Shown here: in pieces, positions 51,171 to 58,161 of the stretch
Numbering within the stretch: the first letter of the stretch is position 1
How the letters are laid out: every line of letters begins with the position of its first letter
Origin: Simplicispira lacusdiani
GTDB taxonomy: Bacteria; Pseudomonadota; Gammaproteobacteria; Burkholderiales; Burkholderiaceae_C
Reading direction: 5' to 3'
Assembly (NCBI RefSeq): GCF_003604195.1
Contig: NZ_QXGR01000005.1
Coordinates: 248,001-312,000, forward strand
Length of the DNA: 64,000 nt
The notes under the pieces: generated by a model
Told to the model about the DNA's origin: nothing
Database searches by the model: none
What the model saw: the letters and a program-made list of their open reading frames with translations, nothing else
Made by a program: the position numbers and the translations under genes

Positions 51171-52331
51171 TTACCAGCGGTCTGAGCGCATGCGCAGCTC
51201 CCAGCTGCCGCGCCGCAACTCGTACACGCCCACGGCGGCGTAGCGCTGTTCGCCCTTGTCGTCCCAGGTCATGGTGCCCGTCACGGGGGCGTAGCCGTTG
51301 ATGGCGTGCATGGCGGCGGTCACGTCCTTGGGCTTGACCGAGCGCGCCTTCTGCATGGCCGCCGAGAGCACATACATGCTGTCGTAGCTGTAGTGGCCGC
51401 CGTAGGCCGGGGGCTTCTTGAAGGCCTCCAGGTATTTTTCCAGGAACTGGCGCCCGGCCACGAACTCCTTGGCCTCCAGCACGGGCGAGGTGGCGTAGAT
51501 GCCCTCGATCATGCCGCTGACCTTGATCATGTCGGTGGTCTTGACCGTGTCGCCGCCCAGCAGGCGCACGCGCGTGTAGTTGATCTTGCGCAGCGCCTCG
51601 ATCAGCGCGATGACCTGGAAATCGTTCAGCGTGGACACCATCACCTCGACACCCGCCTCCTTGAGCTTGGCCGCCAGGGCGTCGAAGGCCACGGTCTTGT
51701 CGTCGAACGACTCGCGCAGCACCACCTCCCGCTTCTCGGCCTTGAGCTGCGCCGCCGCGCCCTCAGTCAGGCCCTTGCCGTAAGGCGTGCCATCGTCCAG
51801 CGCGGCATAGCGCGAGGAGCCGAACTGCGAGGCCGCGAACGAACCGATGGCGCGCGCCTGCAGGCTGTCGTTGGCCACCATGCGGAAGGTGGTGGACAGA
51901 CCGAGCTGCGTGAACTTGGGGTTGGTGGAAATGGCGATCTGCGGGATCTCCTGTGCACCATAAATGGGCGCGGTCTCGATGCTCACGCCCGAATTGAGGT
52001 GCCCGATCACCGCCACCACGCCCGCATCCACGAGCTGCTGCGCCACGGCCTTGCCGGTGGCTGCGTCGGCCTTGTCGTCCACGGCCATCACTTCCAGCGT
52101 GACGCGCTTGCCGTCGATCGAATAATTGGCCTTGTTCAGCTCGGCCATCGCCAGGTTCACGCCATTGAGCAAATCCTGCCCCAGGGCGCTGAGCGGCCCG
52201 CTCAGCGGCTGCGCCACCCCGATCTTGATGGTGTCGGGAATCTTGCTGCAACCCGTCAGCAGCCCGCCCGCCGCCAGGGGAGCGAGCGCAAGCCCGGCGG
52301 AAAACTGGCGCCGGTTCAAAGGTTTCGTCAT
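51171..52331 (-). CDS. LivK-type ABC transporter substrate-binding lipoprotein
   Basis: A 386-residue periplasmic-binding-fold protein (type I, leucine/urea/amide group). The N-terminus MTKPLNRRQFSAGLAL has a twin-arginine-like start and a lipobox LLTGC, so it is exported and lipid-anchored. The mature part has IKIGVAQPLSGPLSALGQD, GKAVAQQLVDAGVVAVIG, and YGGHYSYDSMYVL. No permease or ATPase lies beside it. It is divergent from the ANTAR regulator with 155 bases between, an arrangement that recalls amiC/amiR. Ligand unknown. Confidence 0.88.
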   Translation of the reverse strand: MTKPLNRRQFSAGLALAPLAAGGLLTGCSKIPDTIKIGVAQPLSGPLSALGQDLLNGVNLAMAELNKANYSIDGKRVTLEVMAVDDKADAATGKAVAQQLVDAGVVAVIGHLNSGVSIETAPIYGAQEIPQIAISTNPKFTQLGLSTTFRMVANDSLQARAIGSFAASQFGSSRYAALDDGTPYGKGLTEGAAAQLKAEKREVVLRESFDDKTVAFDALAAKLKEAGVEVMVSTLNDFQVIALIEALRKINYTRVRLLGGDTVKTTDMIKVSGMIEGIYATSPVLEAKEFVAGRQFLEKYLEAFKKPPAYGGHYSYDSMYVLSAAMQKARSVKPKDVTAAMHAINGYAPVTGTMTWDDKGEQRYAAVGVYELRRGSWELRMRSDRW

Positions 52332-52486
52332 GCTGGGAACTCCGTCCGTGTAAAGAATGTGACAGCGGGTATATAAGACCCCGCCCCAAACCCCTACCGG
52401 GTAAGCCCTGCCCATTAGCAACTTTCAGGTATCGCAAGGCACTGCGATGGTGCACTAATACACCGCCACGGCGCGACCATGATGGC

Positions 52487-53137
52487 ATGAATATTGCTTC
52501 ACAACATGCCATGAATGAGGCTTTGCGCATCGTGGTGGTGGCCCCCGACCTCGCCATCACCGACCCCGACGACGAACACGCCGTGCAGCAGGCCGCGCGC
52601 TCGCGCATGCTGCGCATCGGCCTGCTGGAGGCCAACTTCAACCTCGTGGCCACGCTGCCGGCCGACGTTTTCCTGGCCGACCGGCTGGCGCAGCTGCAGC
52701 CCGACCTGATCATCGTGGACACCGAAAGCGAGGCGCGCGACGCGCTGGAGCATGTGGTGCTGGCCACGCGCGACGCGCGCCGCCCCATCGTCATGTTCAC
52801 CAACGACGACGACACCACCCATGTGAAGGACGCCGTGGCCGCCGGCGTGTGCGCCTACATCGTGGCGGGGCTGGCGCCCCAGCGCATCCGGCCCATCCTC
52901 GACGTGGCCATGGCCCGCTTCGCGCACGAACAGGCCCTGCGCGCCGAACTGGCCGACGCCCGGACCGAGCTGCAGGACCGCAAGACCATCGACCGCGCCA
53001 AGGGCCTGCTCATGCAGCGCCAAGGCCTGAGCGAACAAGCCGCCTACGAGAAGCTGCGCAAGACCGCCATGGACAAGGGCTTGAAGCTGGGCGAGGTGGC
53101 GCGGCGCATGCTGGACATGGCGGACCTGCTGGGATAG
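52487..53137 (+). CDS. nasT: NasT-like ANTAR-domain antiterminator
   Basis: A 216-residue response regulator. An N-terminal receiver-like domain (LIIVDTESE, then AGVCAYIVAGLAPQRIRPILDVAMARF) lacks the usual receiver Lys, as in NasT and AmiR. A helical linker leads to the ANTAR domain: RKTIDRAKGLLMQRQGLSEQ, AYEKLRKTAMDKGLKLGEVA. ANTAR proteins bind paired hairpins in leader RNA and stop terminator formation. A matching leader is found upstream of nrtA (60941-61045). The start is not fixed: MNEALRI at 52511 is an option. No nasS is adjacent. Confidence 0.88.
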   Translation: MNIASQHAMNEALRIVVVAPDLAITDPDDEHAVQQAARSRMLRIGLLEANFNLVATLPADVFLADRLAQLQPDLIIVDTESEARDALEHVVLATRDARRPIVMFTNDDDTTHVKDAVAAGVCAYIVAGLAPQRIRPILDVAMARFAHEQALRAELADARTELQDRKTIDRAKGLLMQRQGLSEQAAYEKLRKTAMDKGLKLGEVARRMLDMADLLG

Positions 53138-53143
53138 CGCAGC

Positions 53144-53752
53144 TCAGCCCCGCTGCGGCCCCGGCGTGCGCGCCACGTTCATCACCCAGCACACCATCGC
53201 GAAATACCCTGCCAGCGTGAGCAGCTCGACCAGCCCGGCCTCGCCCCACTGCGCCTGCGCCTGGGCATAGGTGGCCTCGCCGATTCGGTGCGCGGCCAGC
53301 AGCTCGCGCGCCACCCGTGCCGCCAGCGCCAGCGCCGGGTCCAGATCCGGTGGCAGCGCGGAGCGCGTGGCCAGGGCCTCCAGCGCGGCCACGGGCACCC
53401 CGGCGCGCACGGCCAGGGGGTGGTGCATCTCCCACTCGAAGACGTTCTCCGTCTCCCGCGCGACGACGCAGATCGTCCACTCGCGCAGCGCGGCGTCCAG
53501 CGTGCCCTCGTAGCGCAGTGTCTCACCCAGCTTCGCCGCCGCGCGCAGCAGCGGCGGGCGGTGCAGCAACGGGCGGAAAGGCCCGTACACCCCGCCACGC
53601 GGGCCGTTGATCAATTCATCGGCGGCGGCCTGCTGGTCCGCATCCAGCACGGGCGGCGGCGCCAGGCGTTCGGCCTGCCCCGCCTCGGGGAAGGCCAATG
53701 CGCGGGCCGATGAGAAATCCAAAGGCATGGAAGGGTTCACGGCGCGCTCCAT
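53144..53752 (-). CDS. Carboxymuconolactone decarboxylase (CMD) family protein
   Basis: A 202-residue alpha-helical protein of the AhpD/CMD superfamily. The core REWTICVVARETENVFEWEMHHPLAVRAGV has Glu and His at the active position; the CxxC of AhpD is missing, so it is not a peroxidase of that type. The start at 53752 overlaps the stop of the nitronate monooxygenase gene (TGATG), so the two are translationally coupled. The role is probably tied to that enzyme; the substrate is unknown. Confidence 0.85.
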   Translation of the reverse strand: MERAVNPSMPLDFSSARALAFPEAGQAERLAPPPVLDADQQAAADELINGPRGGVYGPFRPLLHRPPLLRAAAKLGETLRYEGTLDAALREWTICVVARETENVFEWEMHHPLAVRAGVPVAALEALATRSALPPDLDPALALAARVARELLAAHRIGEATYAQAQAQWGEAGLVELLTLAGYFAMVCWVMNVARTPGPQRG

Positions 53753-54738
53753 CACGGTTGCCCTCCAATGGCAGCCGCCTGCCGCGCCAGGCATTGCGCA
53801 GCCTCGTCCGCCATGCGCTCGACGATCACGGCGGCCGGCTCGATGGCGTGGATGACGCCCGCCGCCTCGCCAAACCAGACCCCCGTGTACTCCGCGTCGC
53901 CGGCGGCGAAGGCCTGGCGGTAGCGCGGCCCCTCCACCGCCACGGCGCGCTCCAGGTCGGCCTCGTGGCCATGCCAGCGGTCGGTGAAGGCGTTGCGCCG
54001 GATGCGCGCCGTGAAGCCCCGGGGCCAGGCGATCTGGCGCGCGATGTCGGCCACGGTGGTGCGCAGCGTGCCGTCGCCATCGGTCTCCAGGATGGCCTGG
54101 TGGTGGCCCGGCTGCACCAGCGCCTCGGTGGAGGCCCACAACCGCGTGCCCAGCAGCACGCCATCGGCGCCCAGCGCCAGCGAAGCAGCCAGCCCCCGCC
54201 CATCGCCAATGCCGCCGGCGGCCAGCAGCAGCGTGCCCGGCGCGTGCGTGGCCAGGTAGTCGGCCGCCTCGGGCACGAAGCTCAGCGTGCCGCGCGCGGC
54301 GCCGTGCCCGCCGGCCTCGGCCCCCTGCGCCACCACGATGTCGGCCTGCACCTCCACCGCGTCCATCACATGGCCCAAGTCCTGGCACTGGCAAATCACG
54401 CGGGCCCCGGCGGCGCGGATCTCGTCCACGAACGGCCGTGGGTCGCCGAACGACAGCATCACCGCCGCCGGGCGGTGCCGGAGCACATCGGTCAGCAGCG
54501 ACGGCGACTTGCGCAGCGACCAGGTGATGAAGCCTACGCCCACGCGCGCCCCGGCGGCGGCCTCGAACTGCGCCTCCAGCCAGGCCGGGTCGCCATAGCC
54601 GCCACCGATCAACCCCAGGCCGCCAGCGCGGCTCACGGCCGCCGCGAGGGCACCGCCCCCCGCGAAGGCCATGGGTGCGGACACCACCGGGTGTCGCAAA
54701 TCCAGCATCCGGGTCAGCCGGGTCGTGAGCGTTGCCAT
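53752..54738 (-). CDS. Nitronate monooxygenase (2-nitropropane dioxygenase family)
   Basis: A 328-residue FMN-dependent TIM-barrel enzyme. VSAPMAFAGGGALAAAVSRAGG and GLGLIGGGYG form the N-terminal flavin region; QGAEAGGHGAARGTL carries the family's His, and LLAAGGIGDGRGLAASLALGADGV is the phosphate-binding part. Such enzymes oxidise toxic alkyl nitronates. It is divergent from a LysR gene, its likely regulator, and coupled to a CMD-family gene. Confidence 0.92.
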   Translation of the reverse strand: MATLTTRLTRMLDLRHPVVSAPMAFAGGGALAAAVSRAGGLGLIGGGYGDPAWLEAQFEAAAGARVGVGFITWSLRKSPSLLTDVLRHRPAAVMLSFGDPRPFVDEIRAAGARVICQCQDLGHVMDAVEVQADIVVAQGAEAGGHGAARGTLSFVPEAADYLATHAPGTLLLAAGGIGDGRGLAASLALGADGVLLGTRLWASTEALVQPGHHQAILETDGDGTLRTTVADIARQIAWPRGFTARIRRNAFTDRWHGHEADLERAVAVEGPRYRQAFAAGDAEYTGVWFGEAAGVIHAIEPAAVIVERMADEAAQCLARQAAAIGGQP

Positions 54739-54820
54739 GGGTTTTCTCCTGTTGTTCCGTGCATTGGACCGGCATTCATGGTTCTTTTCAAATGAATTTT
54801 TCTGAACTACATTTCTTTAA

Positions 54821-55675
54821 ATGAGAAGTATCGACCTCGATTCGCTGGAGATCTTCCGCGCCGTGGTGCGCGAGGGCGGCATCGTGCGCGCCGCCGCGCG
54901 CCTGCACCGCGTGCAGAGCAACATCACCACGCGCATCAAGCAGCTGGAGCAGCGGCTGGGCGTGCCCCTCTTCCAGCGGCAGGGGCGGGCGCTAGCGCTC
55001 ACCGCGCCGGGCCAGGCCCTGCTGGTGCATGCCGAACAACTGCTGCGCATGGCCGACGAGGCCGAGGCCGCCGTGCGCGCCATGCCGGTGCGCGGCCCGT
55101 TGCGCCTGGGGTCGATGGAGAGCACGGCGGGCAGCCGCCTGCCCCAGCTGCTGGCCCGCTTCCACCAGCGCCAGCCCGACATCGGCATCGAGCTACAAAC
55201 CGGCACCACCGCCCTGCTGCTGCGCAAGCTGGCCGACCATGCGCTGGACGCCGCCTTCGTGGGCGAGCCCTTCGCCATGGGCGAGCTGCAGTCGCGCATC
55301 GTTTTCGAGGAAGAACTGGTGCTCGTCACCGCCAAGCAGCACGCGCCCGTGCGGCGCGCCACCGACCTCGACGCCAGCACCATCCTGGCCTTCGCGCAGG
55401 GCTGCTCGTACCGCAAGCGCCTGGAGGAATGGTTCGCGCTCGACGGCACCCGGCCCGAGCGCGTGATGGAGCTGGCCAGCTACCAGGCCATCATCGCCTG
55501 CGCGGCCGCTGGCACCGGCTGCGGCATCGTGCCCGCCTCGCTGCTGGGCGCCCTGCACGCCGCGAAAGACATCCGCCAGCACCCGCTGCCCGAGCCGCTG
55601 CGCCAGAACCGCACGCACCTCGTCTGGAGCGGCGACCCCAGCCCGGCGCTGCGGCAATTCCTCGACGCGATCTGA
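54821..55675 (+). CDS. LysR-family transcriptional regulator
   Basis: A 284-residue LTTR. The winged-helix N-terminus begins MRSIDLDSLEIFRAVVREGG and has VQSNITTRIKQLEQRLGVPLF; the effector domain follows (LRLGSMESTAGSRLPQLLARF). It is divergent from the nitronate monooxygenase gene with 82 bases between, the usual arrangement of an LTTR and its target. Confidence 0.92.
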   Translation: MRSIDLDSLEIFRAVVREGGIVRAAARLHRVQSNITTRIKQLEQRLGVPLFQRQGRALALTAPGQALLVHAEQLLRMADEAEAAVRAMPVRGPLRLGSMESTAGSRLPQLLARFHQRQPDIGIELQTGTTALLLRKLADHALDAAFVGEPFAMGELQSRIVFEEELVLVTAKQHAPVRRATDLDASTILAFAQGCSYRKRLEEWFALDGTRPERVMELASYQAIIACAAAGTGCGIVPASLLGALHAAKDIRQHPLPEPLRQNRTHLVWSGDPSPALRQFLDAI

Positions 55676-55708
55676 CGGCGACGAGGCCTGGCCGTTGGCG
55701 GGCGCCCT

Positions 55709-56365
55709 TCACGCGCCGCCGGGCCCAGTGCCCTCCATGGCCCGCTGCACCCAATCGGCCATCGCGGCGGAGGCCTCGCGCTGCTCCGCCCGCAAGCCCG
55801 CCACCGTGCCCCGCCGGTCCTCCAGGGCCTCGTCCTGGCTGGCCTTGCACTTGGCCTCCAGCCGGTCGATGGGGATCTCGATGCCCACGATGGCCCGCAA
55901 CTGCTTGTCGATGTAGTCCGCCGGGGCATCGCCCACCTGCCAGGGCCGTGGGCGCCCGGCCTCGTGGGCCTGGGTCAGGCGGTTGAGCAGGCCCAGCAGC
56001 CAGGCCGGGTCGTCCACCACCCGCGCCGTGCCATGCGCGTTCACGGCCAGGTAGTTCCAGGTGGGCACCACCTTGCCGTGCTCCGCCTTGCCCGGGTACC
56101 AGCCCGGCGTGATGTAGGCCTGCGGCCCGCGAAACATCACCACCGACGGCACGCCCGCGCCCAATGCGCGCCACACAGGATTGGCGCGCGACACATGGCA
56201 CATCAGCGTGCCGTGCTCGCCCCGGCTGCGGTCCAGCACGAAGGGCACATGGTTGGCGATGAGCCCGCCCTCCGCCTGGCACACCCAGGCCCCCAGCGCA
56301 TGCGCCTCGATCAGCGCAAAGACCTCTTCGCGGTCCGTCCACTGGTGTTGTTTTCTAACGTACAT
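55709..56365 (-). CDS. PaiB-family FMN-binding protein
   Basis: A 218-residue flavin-reductase-fold protein of the PaiB group, called a negative regulator in Bacillus on genetic grounds. Recognisable parts are EGGLIANHVPFVL, FRGPQAYITPGWYPGKAE with TWNYLAVNAHGTARVV, and the C-terminal IPIDRLEAKCKASQD. The ATG at 56365 has GAGGGG six bases upstream. Only nine bases from argO, so probably co-transcribed with it. Confidence 0.88.
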   Translation of the reverse strand: MYVRKQHQWTDREEVFALIEAHALGAWVCQAEGGLIANHVPFVLDRSRGEHGTLMCHVSRANPVWRALGAGVPSVVMFRGPQAYITPGWYPGKAEHGKVVPTWNYLAVNAHGTARVVDDPAWLLGLLNRLTQAHEAGRPRPWQVGDAPADYIDKQLRAIVGIEIPIDRLEAKCKASQDEALEDRRGTVAGLRAEQREASAAMADWVQRAMEGTGPGGA

Positions 56366-56374
56366 GAACACCCC

Positions 56375-57022
56375 TCACATTGCCAAAAATGCATGCCGCA
56401 CCAACAGCCCGGCCAGCACAAACATCGTGGCCCCAATCAGCGCGTCGAGCACCTGCCACGCCCGGGGCCGCGCGAACCACGGCGCCAGCCAGCGCGCCCC
56501 GAAACCCAGCAGGCCAAACCACAGCAGGCTGGCACAACTCGCCCCCGCCACGAACCAGCCGCGCAGCGCCTGCGGCTGCTGAGCACCAATGCTGCCCATG
56601 AGCAGCACGGTATCCAGATAGACATGCGGGTTGAGCAGCGTGAACGCCGCCGCCTGCGCCAGGGCCGCGCCCCGGCCCAGCCCCGCGCCACTGGCCACTG
56701 CCTGCAACGCCCCCGCATGCCGCGCCCGGCGCAGCGCGCGCCAGCCGTACACGGCCAGGAACGCGGCCCCGGCCAGCGCCAGCGCGCGCGCCATGCCGGG
56801 CCGCTCGCCCAGCGCCTGCGCCATGCCCAGCACGCCCGCCGTGATGAACACCGCATCCGCCAGCGCGCAGAACAGCACCACGCTGCCCACATGCTCGCGG
56901 CGCAGGCCCTGGCGCAGCACGAAGGCGTTCTGCGCCCCAATGGCCACGATGAGCCCCAAACACAAAACCAGGCCCTGTATGAACACAGGGGGAGCGAGGG
57001 CAGCGGTATCAAGCCAGTTCAT
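56375..57022 (-). CDS. argO: Arginine exporter ArgO (LysE family)
   Basis: A 215-residue membrane transporter with about six helices. The LysE-family signature GLIVAIGAQNAFVLRQGL is at residues 20-40; LNPHVYLDTVLLMGSIGA marks the ArgO branch. The ATG at 57022 (MNWLDT) sits 74 bases from the divergent argP-like regulator, the same arrangement as the known argP-regulated exporter. Confidence 0.92.
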   Translation of the reverse strand: MNWLDTAALAPPVFIQGLVLCLGLIVAIGAQNAFVLRQGLRREHVGSVVLFCALADAVFITAGVLGMAQALGERPGMARALALAGAAFLAVYGWRALRRARHAGALQAVASGAGLGRGAALAQAAAFTLLNPHVYLDTVLLMGSIGAQQPQALRGWFVAGASCASLLWFGLLGFGARWLAPWFARPRAWQVLDALIGATMFVLAGLLVRHAFLAM

Positions 57023-57050
57023 GCCGCGCAGCTTGCCAGCCGCAATCAAT

Positions 57051-57067
57051 AAAGACAAACTGTCTTT
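57051..57067. promoter_or_regulatory. Dyad in the argO-argP interval
   Basis: Perfect seven-base inverted repeat AAAGACA - AAC - TGTCTTT in the middle of the 74-base divergent gap. Position fits a binding site for the ArgP-like LysR protein or overlap with the argO promoter. Confidence 0.55.
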
Positions 57068-57096
57068 GCTTCATCCGCATTAACAAAACTAAATAC

Positions 57097-57993
57097 ATGC
57101 TGGACTATTCCGCGCTCTCTGCCTTGGCTGCTGTCATCCGCGAAGGGAGTTTCGAGCGCGCCGCGCGCACGCTCAATGTGACGCCCTCGGCCATCTCGCA
57201 GCGTATCCGCCTGCTGGAAGAGCGCGTGGGCTGCGCCCTGGTGGTGCGCGGCCAGCCCTGCCGCGCCACCGACACGGGCCGGCGCCTCTGCCAGCACACC
57301 GACCGCGTGCGCCTGTTGGAGCAGGAACTGCAAGGCGCCCTGCCCGCGCTGGCCCCGGAAGGCATCGCCCGCGTGCCGCTGCCCGTGGCGGTGAACGCCG
57401 ACAGCCTGGCCACCTGGTTCGCCCCCGCCGTCGCCACCTTCGCGGCCCAGGCGCCCGTGCTGATGGAAGTGGCCGTGGACGACGAAACCCACACCGCCGA
57501 ATGGCTGCGCAGCGGTGCCGTGCTCGCCGCCGTCACCGCCACCGCCCGCCCCGCCACCGGCTGCAACAGCCAGCCCCTGGGCGCCATGCGCTACCGCGCC
57601 GCCGCCAGCCCCGCCTTCATGGCGCGCCATTTTGGGGAGGGCGTGACCGCCGGCACCCTGGCCCGCGCGCCCAGCCTGGTGTTCAGCCCCAAGGACGAAC
57701 TCCAGGCCCGCTGGGCCCGGCGCCTGTGCCACCGGCATGTGGAACTGCCCCGGCACACGCTACCTTCGCCCCAAGCCTTTGCCACCGCCGCGCTGGCGGG
57801 CATGGGCTGGGGCATGCAGCTGGAGGTGCTGGTGGCGCAGCATTTGAAGGACGGCACGCTGGTCGAACTGGTGCCGGATACGCCGCTGGATGTGCCGCTG
57901 TATTGGCAGCAGGCGCGGGCGGCTTCGGGGGTGCTGGAGGGGTTAAGCCGGGTGGTAGCGGAGGCGGCGCGCGGGGTGCTACGGACGGTTTAA
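57097..57993 (+). CDS. argP: ArgP/IciA-type LysR regulator
   Basis: A 298-residue LTTR that begins MLDYSALSALAAVIREGSFE with helix-turn-helix NVTPSAISQRIRLLEERVG, both typical of ArgP (LysG). In E. coli ArgP activates argO with arginine and is held off by lysine. Full length; divergent from argO. Confidence 0.92.
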   Translation: MLDYSALSALAAVIREGSFERAARTLNVTPSAISQRIRLLEERVGCALVVRGQPCRATDTGRRLCQHTDRVRLLEQELQGALPALAPEGIARVPLPVAVNADSLATWFAPAVATFAAQAPVLMEVAVDDETHTAEWLRSGAVLAAVTATARPATGCNSQPLGAMRYRAAASPAFMARHFGEGVTAGTLARAPSLVFSPKDELQARWARRLCHRHVELPRHTLPSPQAFATAALAGMGWGMQLEVLVAQHLKDGTLVELVPDTPLDVPLYWQQARAASGVLEGLSRVVAEAARGVLRTV

Positions 57994-58161
57994 AAACCAC
58001 CAAAAGGGAATGCCGAAATCAGGCTGGTTGCTGTCTTCGGTCCGAGTCCTGTGATCGGTGGTCAGGTGTCGCATAACGGACGTTCAACACCACGAAGGGG
58101 CTTTGGGCTTGCCCCGTTCAGCCTGAGCCCTGCAGGTTCAACCCAGCCCATCACCTCAAGC

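Noticed and set aside
51171..53137. A true amiC-amiR amidase regulator pair
   Set aside because: The binding protein has an export signal and lipobox, whereas AmiC is cytosolic, and there is no amidase gene nearby. Kept only as an open question in the findings.
57994..58161. An attachment site flanking the imported gene
   Set aside because: No tRNA end and no direct repeat shared with the 60.5-60.9 kb side could be found by eye.
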